From NCBI GenBank assembly GCA_040954595.2, contig CM082582.2, positions 11,036,001 to 11,100,000 on the forward strand: DNA of 64,000 nt. The letters run 5' to 3'. The position numbers and the translations under genes were made by a program. Shown piece after piece: positions 12,308-26,865 of this stretch. Numbering within the stretch: the first letter of the stretch is position 1; each line of letters begins with the position of its first letter. The notes beneath the pieces were generated by a model, which was given only the letters and a program-made list of their open reading frames with translations, searched no databases and had not been told where the DNA came from. The stretch comes from Balanoglossus misakiensis. Taxonomy: Eukaryota; Hemichordata.

Positions 12308-15300
12308 ATGTTGGATATCCACCATGATCTTACAGTTATCGGCTGCAGTGCCGTCGGCAGGCTTGTGTGTTTGTTTTGCACGCTTTCATCCTTCGTTGCT
12401 GCTTGGGAAATAGGTAGGTGGATGCATTCACGCATTTTCTGTGTTTTCAAAATTGGCCACGGCGCCGAAGCTACTCTTTCGGTGCCCGCTTTATCCAGCT
12501 TAAAACCGCGACCTATATGACGTTTTCATTGCTTCATTGGTTAAAGCTAGTTAAGCAGTATTACGCATGTGTGTCATTGATACCTACAAGCGAGCCTTTT
12601 GAAACTCGCGGCATGGAAATCACTAATGAAGACCGTTTTGTTGCTCTGGGAACAAATACACACCTTTTTAATAAAGATTTCCTGGGCTGCCACAAGTCTC
12701 CTAAATTCTAACAGGTCATGTATGCGTTGTGATCTCGGCGCGTTTCAAAGAAAAGCGGTGGCCTCGTTTTTATTTTTTAGCAAACCGAGAATTGAAGCAC
12801 TGCAGTGCATTCAACTCTGACACGCAATATTTGCCGTTCCCGATAATGACCTGGATTCCGAATAGGTACGATTTGGGAGCAGAACGCCCCCACCCAGCCC
12901 CCCACCCCCACCCCCTCATCCCCACATCGATGTGGATTTTGATTGGGTGACCCCGAGCCATCAATGCTACGTCTGATCAATTTCTTATAGTGTGACGTCG
13001 GCGGCTTTCCGTCGTCGCAATTCTCGAGTCGCACGCAGCATTGCCAAAGAAGTATAAATGGAACTGTATTCAGTGTCGGCCTGTCAAAGCCAGCTGTCAA
13101 TACAGAAGTCTTCTGGGGTTATTATTCGCCAGCCACTCGGATCACGTCTTAAAAGCAGGATCGGGCGCCGGAATCCCTTTCTTAGCCCGTCTACTAACGC
13201 GTAAGACGCTTTTAATTAACGCGAGGTTAAGGTGATAAATTGGGAGAATGGTCAACTTCCACGATTTTTTTTGCCAGCATCGCGCATAAAATGTACTTTG
13301 TATACGCGTAAAATTTTGCTTCGTGCGCTTGTAGATGGATTTTGATTCTCATGCTGAACGCTACTATGTTCCTTTGGGTGATTTGGTCCTATCGAAGGTG
13401 TGCGTGAACACACTACTAATATTTTAAGGTTACACATAGCCTACTCTAATGTGACCCATTGCAAATCGTTAGCAAGACGAAAAATCGTTCGTATCCATTG
13501 CTGACGGCTACATTCTTAGTCCCCTCGCACGATAACACTCGATATTGTAGTCGACAGCTTCATCAATTTAGTATACATATCATATGCGATTGCAATTCGG
13601 AACGCCACTTTTATGGGGGAAAAACTCAGCAATGCAAAAAATAATATGAATGAGGTTTGGGCTTCATTTGCAGCCCGTGTTGTCGGAGGGACGTGTTCGA
13701 TCGACCGCAAAGCGCAGCGCACACGCTAATGCACCGACATTAAATATTTAAGCAAAAAAACTTCTGTTTTGGCGAACACTTGAAATGAATTGAACAGCTT
13801 TTCGATTTCACTCGGAATGGAACGACCGAGGGAAACTTGCCAGCTCGTCATGTGCGTGGAAGTCTTGCCTGCGTGTGAACGGAAAGCAAAAAAAAAGGAA
13901 GGATGTACGTCACCGCGGATTTTATTTTTTAAAGCAGTTCAATTTCAGAATCCAGTGTTGGCACCATCTGAGCATGCGCCATCATGAAATACTGCATCAG
14001 TAAACATCCACAAGTAGAGTAACTCGACTCGACCGTTATTTGTTCGGTATGATTGTTGCTATTTAACAATAATCCAGAATAATCGCGGAAGTAATTTTCG
14101 TATGCGCAAAGATACGTCGCGCAGATGTTAAGGAAGGGGGGGGGGGTACACTGTTAGATGGTACGGCAGAGCGCTAGGGAGGGGCCGAGTCATGAAAATG
14201 CGAGTTGCGTTTGCAGATCATATTACAGATCACCGTGGAAGGAATTCCAAATGCAACGGAAAGTGCATGATGCCGCCCGCCTGAATGGCACAAATATACT
14301 TATTTTGTATTTTGAATGTGGATGTCACCGTTCCCCACATTCAATTTATATAATGGGTTCTTTCGCGTGAATAAGGCGACTGATTGACAAATATCACCGT
14401 TATAAACATTTGTGACGTTCAAACTTTCATGAAAAAATAATTGAGGTCAGCGGGGGCACATGAACTGTATCACACGTACGCTGAGAAGTCGATTTGTGCC
14501 CGCAAACCAGCGCGTACTATTGATTAGCATATTCAAATAGTCATGATGTTTGTTTCACTGCACACGTGGTAATCTTTCCTCCAATAGAAGACGTTGCGCA
14601 GGTGGTAAAAGCAGATGAACACAATGGACATTGAAAGCGACACAAATCAACGCATGCTACTGCGACAGAGGTGGAAACACACGCCAAATTTGATGGTGAG
14701 AAGTACATGAGAGCTATAGGACCCGATTAATTCCTTCGATGAGTTATATTGATTACGTCCCTGCCTTTTATTTGTCTCTGGGGAACATCTCCGCACCGTC
14801 CTTGCGCGATTCCTCTTTTAGCGAAAATGTTAGCCGTTTCTCGGGCAATTAATTGGAAAGCAGCCCTGATCGCCAAAATTGCTCGAAAGACTTAATTTAA
14901 ACACGTGTCTCGATTAATCTGATAAAATAGCGTGTTTTCCGTCGAGTTTCTTGCATTAGAAGGATTGTCTCCTATGGGAGTTGTAAGCGCCAAGGGCTAA
15001 CCTCATCTTGTGTTACACGTGTTGGATCCATCCATATCACTTTAGACTGTGTGTGCCGTAAATATTTTAGTAGCCTATTCAACCAATCTACTAAAACATA
15101 TCTTGAAAATAAAGTATGTAAAGACCAAAATGATATTTCGTTTTAGTGAGCAGAAAGCTAACATATCGAATCGTTCGGTTGTGCCCAGTGCATGCATTTT
15201 AAGCGTTGCTATAATTGTGAAGGGCGATGGATTTTTATACAAGATGGCGGATGGCATACATTATACATTACTGTATATCTGAGACGGTACGCATTTAAAT

Positions 15301-18300
15301 AGAGGCTTAGCAATGCCAGAATTAACAGTTATGAATCTTCCCGTCTTTTTTTATTCAGAGAAATGATGTAAATCTTGTTCTTTATTGAGTTTATGGATTA
15401 TTTATTATCATCGGTGGCAAGATATTGACGCGGCGGGATACTGGACGCTCAAGTAACCCCCCTGCAGGGGGGAGAGCTCAGGTTATACCCAGAAGAAGAA
15501 TCGTTAACAAGAATCCCCAACTATATTGATCATTAAAAGCACAGGCGAATCCACCTGGAAGATTTGAAAAATAGTCTTGTTAATGGCCTCGTCTAGAATT
15601 TCCCTCATGCACTGAAACAAGCATCGATCATATTATATGAGATGCATTAGATATCTGAAAGCCCTCCTTCTGCTGGATGTGTCTGTCGACCACATTGGTT
15701 CAAATCATAAAAATTAACAGGCGTTCTCTGGTGTCTCTTTTAGACATTTAACTTTCTGCATGTTGTCTAGAACTATATATACAATACATATGGAAATTCT
15801 TGCTACCTTAAATAGTTTTTATTTCGTGCCAGGGGACCAAAACACCTTAATTGCATTTTTGAAATTGTGTGACGTGTACTAACCGTGACCAAACCAAATG
15901 GCTTGCTGCCATGCAACAATGCTTATAGTTTCCCTGAACATGGGCACTTTTGGTGACATCTGATACGACCGTTGCGGCAAATTTTGCCGCCAGCGCTTCT
16001 GCGCATTGCAGGTGCGCAACCCGGTGTAAATGGATTTATACCGTAGACCTTTAGATGACCTTCAGAAGTAATTACGCGCCCCATTTGTCTTTTAGAGGCC
16101 CTAACATATTCATGAAGTAATTTCGTGAATTTGTTTCTGAAATTGGGCTTAATTGCCATCGGGTTATCTGGATTAACCCCTTCAGGCGAAGATCGGGAAC
16201 TTTTGACTAGGATCTTAATGTTTTATTCTGTGTTGCAAAGGGTTATATTTAAACATATAGATGCACACCGAGTAGTGCACGAAACCAATACAGTGAGCTG
16301 ACCATTAAGACCTATCCTTCAAAGTTGCACCAAACATCTCAGTGTTCATTTCCTGGGTTTGACTTTCTCGGAAGACAGCGCGGAAACAAACAAAAAGGTT
16401 TCAAACGATCTTGCTCCAGATGAGAAGAAAGCAAAACTGTCTACTTCAACTTCGCGTTGCTTCTGTCACAGCCCTTGTACATATGTGACAAGAGAGTCAT
16501 ACCTGAATCACTGTGGTTTCTTAGCATATTTCACAATCATGCTGTTTCACTAAAATGAATGGACATGAAACTATCCATGTACTTTGAAATCCAACCAGTG
16601 ATAAAATCACTGGGAAACATCTCAAAAGGTAGAAGCTAAAATACGAGGTCCACACGAAAGAAGACTGTGGAGCCACTCGCAATAAATGTCTACGAAAATA
16701 ACTTTGTACAGAACGAGGCGCCATTTTGAATATAGCCTCCTGTATATGAAGCATTGCCAATTACCCTCATAAAATGAATGACATAACTGTGCATACATTT
16801 AGACATATAATGGTACCCGTTAACATTTTGCCTGGCTGAATGAGAGCAATAGATCTAGGTTTTGATGTTTTTTGTGGGATTTAATCAAGAGAAATGAGCT
16901 AGTTAGTAAAGCCATCAAGCGACCTGCCATGCCCGGAGGCACAGTCGTGATGTTCGTAATGTCGGGTCGTGAGAACGTTGCAGGTCGGGAATTAAAGCAG
17001 GTGAGCCTGTTTTGAAACCCATGTTAAGGTTTTTGATCAACCGATCAGTTTCGCCGATTGGCGGGGGGAGGGTTCTTTCTCGTGTTTCGAATTTGTTGCA
17101 CCTGGTGGAGACGGGTGAACAAAAGAAATAACCGAGAAAGAATTGTTATTGATTGGCCGGGAATGTTGTTGCTATTCGTTGCTTGTTGGAGGCATTGTCT
17201 GGGGCCTATGGGCGACTTCTCGAGTGGAGGTCGAAATAAATCGCGATAAACACCTTTGAACTCGGTCCCCTGAAGCATGCAGAGAAATACCAACATTTCC
17301 TGCCTCTGAGTCGAAAGAATTACGCTTTCACCTTTCATTATAGCACGTAAGCCGCCCAGCGTTATGCACACGGAATATGAACTTTTAGTGAAAGAAAACA
17401 TGGTCGAGTAATAAAGTTGTAATAAATTGCGGTGTGCCTGATACATCATGGTATGGTTATCCCTAGATATATATTAAACTAATTGTCCCTTTAAACATTG
17501 GAAGATGGACTAAGAGTGTTTTTTAGAGTTACGATCGGCATTACACTCGCTTGAATATTTTCTTGATTATTGTACGATCGAGATACATGCCCTGGCTAGA
17601 CTGACGCACGAGATTTCATGCACCATACAAATCAGAGATAGTACGCACAAAAGAATCCCAACAGCCTGCGTAAGTGCACTTTGATAACGACATTCTATAT
17701 CGTGTTACCATGGTTACTGTGATTACAGAAGACCCCAAAAATAATTACGAGTACAAAATCGACCATCTCTGAAGAATTTCTGACCCAGAAATAATGGTTA
17801 TGAAATCTGCATATGTCAAAAGCAGAGATGTTCGCATTTTACGATTACCAAAATGAATACAAACTCACGTGCACTTAATTTGTGCCAACAGAGAGGGACA
17901 TTCAAGATATGTGCTTGCTATACAGCGACATCGTTACGAAATTTAGTTAATTACCACAAATTGATTTAATTACGTTTTTCGTGCTATTTATTTGAAGTTA
18001 AGCATTTTGAAAAATGCCACAAGTTTGTGAACATAAGGTTTGCAAATCGCCGACCCTTCAACTAAAATAGCTTCCTACAATCTGAAACGACCACAGTTGA
18101 AGAATATTTTGCATTTCCGGATGGCAGAACTGCAGAGAAAATCGGCGACGCGGATAAAGTTCGCGAGACCTGGCAGATATAAAGACTGTCCCATTGAACG
18201 TTCTGTAAATGTTTTACAGCGGATTTCAGTCTCCCTACCCATCTCTCTAAGTACCCTCAGGAACTCACCACAGCACGTATTGACTAAAATTCATGTGGGC

Positions 18301-21300
18301 AGAAGGATTTTCTGAAACGCGTGACATTTCACTTCCTCGACATATTTCGTGAGCGAACCCGGTCGCTTGGATCACACAATGTACCTTTTGTACTTTCATC
18401 TCCTACTTCCGTCGCGGCTGTTCCTTCCTCTTTGTGAGGAGATAAACATAATTTCTCGCTCTGAATTGAGCAAAACGTCAGAAACTCTTAAGACGCTGAT
18501 TTGCAAACACCTTTGCCTAAATCAGTGACGTTTACGGACATATTGTGTATTCATTGGCGACAACGGTGGCCTTTAGCATGGCCTTGGCGTCACGACCTTG
18601 AGCAAATTAAGGGGCGTTATTTCTCATGATTGTCGAGAAATGACGGGTACCTCGGAAGGACCTTCAAGTGAAACGTTCTATACATTAGAGCTGTCGTTGC
18701 TCCTAAGGCGACACAATCTGAGACTTTTGGGGGAACAACTTCCCTGGCAGACTCTCAGACTCAAAGCCCCTTCTCTGTCTATACCGACCTTAATTAAACG
18801 CCTTAACCTTTTGACGTAGCCGAGTAAACTTACGAATTTGCAGTGCTTACCTTGTTAATATTTCCAGACATCGCCCTTTTCATACATATATGGTCTTGGG
18901 GGAATACCAACGCCAACATGAGATACGAGTGAAAGAAACTGGAATTGAGATAAACAAAAAAAATTAATGAACTTGGATAGTCTTCATCAAACTTTTACAT
19001 TCAACAGAAAACCAAACCAAATCTTTTAGAGCATATCCTTGCAAGAAGCTTTATATGTGAACAGAAAGTTTCAATCACGCTGTTACGTCAATCTTCAATT
19101 ACTGGACTGGAAAGTGTCAAATGTTTTTACCAGACCCCTCTTTTCTTTTCAATTCAAAATATGAGAAGTCGACCAGAATTGCATAAAAACCATTTAGGTT
19201 TCTCGAAATAACGCTTAATTGCTTAATAATGGCAGTGTACATACAGGGGCTTTAATGGAAGGCGGATATTAAGTTGAATGATTGAAAATCTAAAGCAGAA
19301 TTACACTGTATTTCGTTTGTAACCCAGGACTGGTATTTCTATAGCGAGGTCTTTCTCATGATGGGCGGTTGACGATAGTCGCCCAACTACGTCAAGCGTT
19401 GGCAATTTATTTTTAATATAAATGAATATTTGGATAAACCGGACCTGTTTGGAAAATACCAACGGCATTATTGCTACTCTTAGTCTATAGATGAGAATTC
19501 ATATTGACGTTGCATGCCTTTATTCTTTGCCCGACTGATTAGATTCTGACAAAACGCGCGTGACTGCAAGTCAATATGTACATGCAACTGCCATTAAAAA
19601 CCCGGCGTTTCACACTGTGTTGGCGCATCAAAGTAGACTCAATTCGACTATTTCCAAATGCCACACTCTCCGAACTCAGCCATACGGCTATAAATACTCT
19701 GAGAATATGCCACGCGTCGAAAGAAACGTAAACGACTAAATCTGAAATGATTTCTTCAGAACGAGGAAAGTGGTATAGCCACAACGCGATTCCCCGCTTT
19801 CAAAAACCAGTTGGTGCATTGTTCGGAGTTTCTTTAACATGCCGCCGATTCGCCCATCCAACCCAAATACGTATGAGCAGAAGAAAAAAACCGCCGGCGG
19901 AAAAAGTTGTGTTTTGCATGCATGCTATTTGTGGATCGCCGGCGTGGATTGAATTATGCATCGAAATATAGTTGGGCTTTCTCGTAAAGTAAAAGCCTGT
20001 TTGGATATGGTCGTGAGCTGGCGTCTTGCCTCGATTGGCGACAAATGCATTTAGATAATATTGCCTGCAGTTTAAACATTCGCAAAAATTATGGTTGCTC
20101 TAATCTGACTGTTAAAATCTGCGACTGCAAGGTTATCTGTGGAATTTCATTAGTGTATTTTCACTCTCACTGTGTGTAATATTTGAAATGTAGTTGGAAC
20201 ATTTCGAGATAGGCAGGAAGAGAACGGATTATGACATTCTCTTCGTTCCAGGCATGATATCGTTCATGGGAATACTTTTAAATCGTGGGGTATATTTTGA
20301 GAAAATTAGGCCGTATGTACATGTATGATGTATGAGTGTAATGTGGCGCATCTGTTATTATAGCTCTGATGACTGAGAGTATTGTACTGCATATAAAGCT
20401 ATTAAGACACGAAAAGAAAGCAGAAAACATTAAATTCACTATAATCGTCGTCTGCATGTGTCATGGAAGTTCTCGGGTTCCCAATGAAAGCCAGCTTAAA
20501 TACGTGGCGGTGCACTTCAGGGTGTGTATGTGTGACGTCACCACTTTATGGGACGTATCTGATGGAAACGCGCCTAAATGGTTTATTGCTATGTAGGTTC
20601 TAATACGCAATACGACCATAACAGGCTTATCTGTCAATTCCCTACGTACTTGTTTGGTAAAAAAATAAGCTAGCGAAGTTATAGGCATAAAACATTCATG
20701 GTGTTAATTTTCTGACAGTGCTTGCAATTTTTCATATGATGAAATATTTATAGCCCGATGAAACAAATCGTTTTTCCACTTTAATATCAAACGGGCGTTT
20801 CCATATTTTAAGTGCACTGAATATAGTTATTCATGTTTTCACGTTTTCACCCGAAGCCATATGCAAGGCAACAAATGTAATTTACGGTAGAATTCAGTGG
20901 GTTGTCATAATAGCCAATTTTATTCGTAATGACTCCAAACAGGTTATGAAATTACATGACCCCTACTTCCGTTGGTATGAATCCATCAGTCTAATGATTT
21001 CAGAAACTTGTCAGAAATTTGTCGATTGCATGGGTGACCTCGTGTTTAATACATTGTAAACATTAGAATCAGTCCTTTGCGAGAACATATACCGGGTGTC
21101 ATTACGCAGAATGAGTGAAAGAGAGAACTGATTTCCTGTTGCTCACGACGACTTCCACTGAATAATAGATACTCATCTGCACAGATGTGAAATGATTCAC
21201 TTCAACAAACGGGTGCGGTGTTTCACCTCGGGGAGATATCCTCTCCTTCGTACAGAGTGTGTTTCTCCGCAACCAGTGTTGCAAATCTTGTGAGAGCTAT

Positions 21301-24223
21301 TTGCCCTTGTGTATTTGGCGTGGCTTACAGCAATGACTGCAAGGCCGTGTATTATTTCCGGTTGTCATCGCGATGTGCCCAACCGAGACCATTCAGGTGA
21401 GGCGATGAAAAACAGGCGGACTGCATCGTGGTTAAAACGAAATGTATATATCTTGTGAGAATACGTGACCGACCGTGCAGAAATTAAATTCTTTTTTTTT
21501 GCGACGTGTAGTGTGCCGCTGTTGAAGATAGGAACAGTAAAATGCAATTAGAAACCCTAACCTTGTGTGGGCACTCAGTGGACATGTTTAGACTGTACGA
21601 CCAAATCAGGAAAATATATTGAGCGCAAATTGCACAGTAATGACGACAGCAACACACACATGCGTTTCCGTGATTGGGTTACATTTACTGTATTGAGTTT
21701 CCGGAGTTCCCATGTCCAATAGTCAATACACTCACAGGGCTCACAAGGAGAATTGGTGACGGCATTAAATTTCACGTAATTTACTCTAAAACGCGACGTG
21801 TTAATGTGTTTTTATCGATGAAATGACAAAATAAATGCATATATAATCAGGCACACTTTTGTCATATTATTTCGACATATTATTTCTCCCTGAGTTTCTC
21901 GTATCAATTGATATTCAGTAATTCAGCACTTTGCTGTCCGAAGTGTAATTTAGACTACAATAAATGGTTCACATTAACACTGAAGCTTTGAATTAAAGTT
22001 TCTGAAAAGAACGCCACAAGCGTAAAATACTGTCCTATTAATTGCACAGCTTCTGCAGCGGTTATGCGGCGGAGGACGTCAAGATACGCTTCATTCCAAA
22101 ATGGTGCCCATTAATTGGACAGTCATACATAGCTCTTACCTCAAATTCTATTGGAAAATCCCACTATAGAGTGAGAATCAACACCTCAATTTGAACTGTT
22201 CTCCTAGTGAATACATATTTGCACTGGCACTCATTTGCGTCGGACTACTTTCACAAATTACACTGGCAGCAAACTACTCCGCGGTGAGTGAAAGGGCGCG
22301 CGCGTGTGCCACACTACGTCAATTCTTCCCGCGATAAACCTGAACAAACTCCAAGACGAAATGTGCGATATCCCAGGGATTTACAGCTTATTCTTCCACC
22401 CCATATGTATGCACAAATGGCTACATATCTCCCTCATATCATTTCAATCTCTCCCGAAACTCGTGCCTAGAAGAAGCAATGCAGCACGGTCTAAATTTTG
22501 TACAAGATATACTAGTATACTCCGACTCACGGCAGCACAGCAGTGATAACGCGTTTTCTCAGTGCAATCATTCCCAACATTCATCACTGCTTGTCGACAG
22601 CTTTAAGACAAGGTTTTTAAAGCTAATATACTGCCGGGGTTTACCACCAGTAAATATACGAACTGCGGACATAATGGCTTAATGTTTCGCGTAATACGTT
22701 GCTAGTTTCCGTGAAATAATTTCCAGTCCACAAAATGGAAGGTTCTTAGAATGTCTGCGCCCGTATATCATGTGAAACATTAAACTTTACGATTTTGCGT
22801 TTTTGATGGGGTTTGAATCCGAGGTTTATTGCCACCTAAAGACTTCAGTCTGTGAACATAAATAGTAGCCATGATGCAAACGATGAGTCATGCAACTTTA
22901 GGTTGTTACATTGTACTTTTTTCTTTTTCATGTCCGCAGTGCGTCTGGAAGACAAGTGTAACAAATCACTAACTGTCATTGACAGCATCGAGGGAGAAAT
23001 CCAATTCCGACTGGGGCGAGAGCAGATGATACACTGCGTAGCCACGGTGGAAGTGCCCTCGAGAATGCACATATCGCTGACGTTTGCCAAGTTCTACCTG
23101 CACGCCTCGAACCCCGCGCTGTGCGACGACACCTGGCTAATGCTCTACGACGGCCCTCTAGCGATTGGCGGGAAAGAGTTGACCCAACAGCCGGGGCTGT
23201 GTGGCGACGACAATGGCGGCACCAAACTGCCGGCCAGCCTCTACACGAATGACAACTCATTCACCATATGGCTTGGTCGGACCACGACCCGCAACAAAAG
23301 TTTCATGGAATTCCGCATATCGTATGTGGTTTTCCAACAACATTCTGGTGAGTTGATTTTTGGTGAACATGGAATTTTGACCAGTCGCCACACATGACGT
23401 GCGAGAAGGAGGGTTAACGTGCGTAATATGTAAATTTAGCCGATAAACAAGTATTAGAAATGTTGTAAAAGGTTGTACTTTTGGTGTCACGTGTTGCAAC
23501 ACCTAACCATTTTTGTCTACGAAATTTAGCAAAAAGTCACGTGTAATACACGTTTCCTCGTTGTTTTTGTCACTTTCAGATGGCAACTGCTTTAAGTGTG
23601 CAAATGCGAGCGTCCAGATGTGCATAGACAGATCACTTACATGTGACCACAGGTTTGCTCACTGCCCCGACGGGAGTGATGAAGATCTGCGCATGTGTTA
23701 TTATCAGACAGGTGTGTGTACCCCCTTTTTGTGTCACCATTTCTCATTCTGTGGGCATTTTCTTGTCATTTTCGAATATGTAGTAGATATTTAAGAGTAC
23801 ATGTTTTCTTCCATTGTAGAAGACTCAAAGAAGGACGATAACGGCCTTTTGCTGGGACTGAGAACGACTGATGTGATCGGAATAACCATCGGCGTCTCGG
23901 TTTTTCTTGTGGTCATGATTGTCACCGCGGCGTGTTTCTGCCGAAGCAGTTCAGACGACATCCTCCCGAGTCGACCGACCCCTTGCAGCAGCCGACCCCT
24001 GACCGGCATTGACCACGTCACAGCCGCCAGACTGATGCCAGTGGGCGAGGAATCATCGCCCATCATGCCGCAGCGAGCCACAGAAATTGCCAGGATTCAA
24101 AAGCCGCCGACCTCCTGCATGTATCAGAAACACTGCAGGCGTTCGTATAATCCGGCGCTGATGACCGTGTCGGAGGCGCGGCGATTTCAACTTCCACTGC
24201 ACTGTCGAACACAATCGTGTTGA
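12308..24223 (+). CDS. Gene B: CUB-LDLa single-pass receptor
   Basis: Four exons join in frame to 349 residues: 12308-12413, 22940-23347, 23580-23711 and 23820-24223. All three introns are phase 1. Exon 1 encodes a signal peptide with a hydrophobic core near residues 10-32. Exon 2 is a CUB-like domain with the G-E-I-x-F start, WLMLYDG strand and L-C-G motif. Exon 3 is an LDLa repeat ending C-P-D-G-S-D-E, a calcium site. Exon 4 has a TM helix at about residues 234-256 with a C-F-C end, then a roughly 93-residue tail without a known motif. CUB-LDLa-TM order resembles NETO and LRP12-type proteins, although NETO has two CUBs. It is a type I surface protein, possibly a co-receptor; ligand unknown. 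The LDLa exon aligns with that of gene A (shared CF-C, MCID, SDE), so the two are tandem relatives. The start was chosen for its signal peptide and because its donor gives the required phase 1 and a final G. Confidence 0.85.
12414..22939 (+). other. 10.5-kb first intron of gene B
   Basis: Donor ATAG|GTAGGT and acceptor TCCGCAG are both phase 1. The intron contains a run of 11 G (14136-14146) and a perfect 16-base palindrome at 15457-15472. Open frames inside it have no domains or splice logic. An additional CUB exon could have been missed, but I see none. Confidence 0.6.
15457..15472. repeat. perfect GC-rich palindrome
   Basis: Six C, TGCA and six G form a perfect 16-base palindrome. It could extrude a short hairpin. 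No function is assigned. Confidence 0.8.
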
Positions 24224-24497
24224 TTCAGATTAAACGTTATAAAAACGCGAGAGGACGCAGTGAAGTGCCGCAGCAAGATCAAGACTATAGCAAAAACATA
24301 TCAAGAAACAGGGCTATTCTCTGATGCAACCTAGTCTTCGTATCGAAGTACACATTATCTACAAAGCCCGCCTCTGGCTGTTTCCCGCGACCTCTTGCCA
24401 TGACAACCGCGCTCAGGGGAGGAAACACAGTGCCACGGTTTATCCCAATATCCAAAGGTCATGAAATAACCACCGTGATGGATCATTCCGTATAACA

Positions 24498-24503
24498 ATA
24501 AAA
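24498..24503 (+). terminator. candidate polyadenylation signal of gene B
   Basis: AATAAA about 275 bases after the gene B stop. A second AATAAA at 25611-25616 would give a longer 3' UTR. Confidence 0.45.
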
Positions 24504-26859
24504 TTAGTTTTGCCGCAACACAACACTTCATCAAACTTGTCGGAAAAAGACAAAAAAACACAAGTACTCGACATCATGTTTTCAATCGTATCGTGCTTTG
24601 TAACTGTCATATCACTCTGTTACCAATACTACCCTCGCCCAGCCCTTCAAGTTCTCATGGGGCATTTTCTAAACTATATACCATCCATCTTTATGCAAAT
24701 AACCACAGGCATGGCATCTTACGCGTGGGGCGTTATTTCGATATTGTCATGCATAAGAGCAAATGACGAACACGTTGCATACAAGCGAACGATTGAAAAC
24801 AGTGCACGATTACAATTCAATATCCCCCAGGACAAGATAGTGTAGTGAACGATGTACTCCATAACATTTTTCATGTGCCGTGAATGTAGTCTGAGATGCT
24901 ATCTTGTTCTGGGGCGTGTTAAATCTGTAATCAAGCCATGCTTTTACATGTAGTAACAAAAGAGGGTGAAGTATGCTCACTTGTTTGGTGAATCCAACGC
25001 GGTGTGGCAGTCTTGCAAAACCCTTTCCACAAAAGTTCTCCAAACTCCTGGAACAACCAGTCAGCCTCTTCATGTTGGTCTTCTTCACGTTTCAACGCGT
25101 GGTTTTACTGTATATGGTTTAGGAAATGAGTTCAACAGCGTCATCCTGCACGATGCCTTCGCCATGAAAGTGGTGACGTCGACGCGAACGAAGTGGCGCG
25201 TGCAAATAAGTGAGCACGTGGTGAAGCTTTGCATTTGGGCGTGGTCGCTCTCAACGGATGGAAATCTCCATCTGTAAACACACACGTTCCAACCGCCAAT
25301 CGACTGACAGGAAGCCAGTGCGTGCTTAATGATTGGTCATGTTTTAACTTTCACCAGGTGTCCTCGACGACCCTCGTGTCGCTCAGTACATCAGTATCTG
25401 GACGACTGCTCCGCTCAAGTCGTGCTTCATCCTGAACTGCTGATTGGCTAAAGGTCACACGTGTCCAAAGTGCCAATTCCCAACAGCACGGACAACGCAC
25501 AACGCTAGTCTTCAAACGCATGGCAACACAGTGAAAATTCCGAACAATTTGCAAAATGACGTCAGATGTCGGCGAAAATGCCTGCCAGACCGAACAAACC
25601 AATTTATTTAAATAAAGCCTAAAATATCAGGATAAACGTTTCAGTCCCGGTGCTGACCCAAAATTATTTATTAAATATAAATTCTTGAAACTTGAAAGAC
25701 AAAATATTACCTAACATAGATGTACATGTAACTGGAAGTCAGGCCCTTTTCAGGGTAATGATATCTTGGGCATTGACATGTCTGAAGTGTAAAGTATGGT
25801 TATTTGTTGTGTATATATATAAGTCTGCCCTGGGATGGTGTGCCGAAGTATGCTGACCTCTGCCCTCGTCGTTAATTGTACCTGTGACTTACATGTGTGT
25901 TTAAACACAAAATAATGTGCCTATATTTCATGTTTTGTAATATTCTTTTTTGAGGAAAAAAGACATTTTTTCATTTTATTCATGACACCATGAAGAGTAT
26001 GACGCTGGTGGTATACATCATCATACGTCATCATGACAACGTCATGATGAATTGACGATATCACGAACCATTTTAACATTGTATTTATTGCCTTAGAGAC
26101 AAAAAATGTAAATCGGTATTTTCAGATAGTATTCGATTAGAATTATAACTGGAAAGTACATATTATAGGAAGGTCAATTACAAGCCATAATTAGAATTAC
26201 TAATTATACCGAGACAATAAATTCGTGTATATCAGTAATACATCACTGGCGGTGCTAAGTACGCGTGGCATTCTTCCAAGAGTCTATGCTCGCATTTGTG
26301 CGCATGTGTGTGTGGGTGCGTGCCCATGTGTTCGTGTGTGAAGATGTAACATGTGTTAAAGCTTAAACAAAATACAGTGCCCCATATTCAGGTGTCGCGA
26401 ACAAAATGACTGATATAAAGCTTTAGGAGATAAGGTCGACAGTAAAGTTGTCGATGTGTAGTTTAGATAAGGGGGTTGTAATTTTCGTGTACGTCTGGGG
26501 AACAGTGCTGGTGCGAATTTATAGTTAAACATTTGCTTGTTGTTTGCGTGCGAAAAGTTGGCAGACAGAAGGACGATACTGTTTCTGGGCACGTGATTCG
26601 GTTTAGCCGTACTTTTCGAGCAGATGACATTTCTGTGTCGATAGTTCAATGAACGATGTGTGAGTTTGAGGCCGATTGTATAATTTCGGGGGACTTTTGC
26701 GCCAAAAAGTGAACTTGTGGGTACAGTTAGAGGTATCCTCGGCCGTTGAATGCGTGACGTTGCATGTGAACGCGGTTCTTTGATGTTTGAAACCTAAGAC
26801 TCCAATCCTTCAACTTCTACAGTTCACAACAAACACCATTTCTGATTAAAGAAGATGTT
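24504..26859. other. intergenic region between genes B and C
   Basis: No supported gene. It contains the alternative polyadenylation signal at 25611 and an inverted repeat near 26028-26050. The converging 3' ends of B (plus) and C (minus) face each other here, so no promoter is expected for either. Confidence 0.55.
26028..26050. repeat. inverted repeat with 10-base arms and 3-base loop
   Basis: TCATCATGAC, loop AAC, then GTCATGATGA: perfect 10-base arms. It lies in non-coding DNA between converging genes. Confidence 0.7.
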
Positions 26860-26865
26860 TTTATT
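26860..26865 (-). terminator. candidate polyadenylation signal of gene C
   Basis: TTTATT on the plus strand reads AATAAA on the minus strand, 133 bases beyond the gene C stop. Confidence 0.5.

Noticed and set aside
17045-17449. 134-residue open frame on the minus strand in the gene B intron
   Set aside because: No recognisable family and no splice or promoter support.
24510-24845. 111-residue open frame after gene B
   Set aside because: Begins just past the likely polyA signal of gene B and has no domain; hydrophobic stretch looks incidental.
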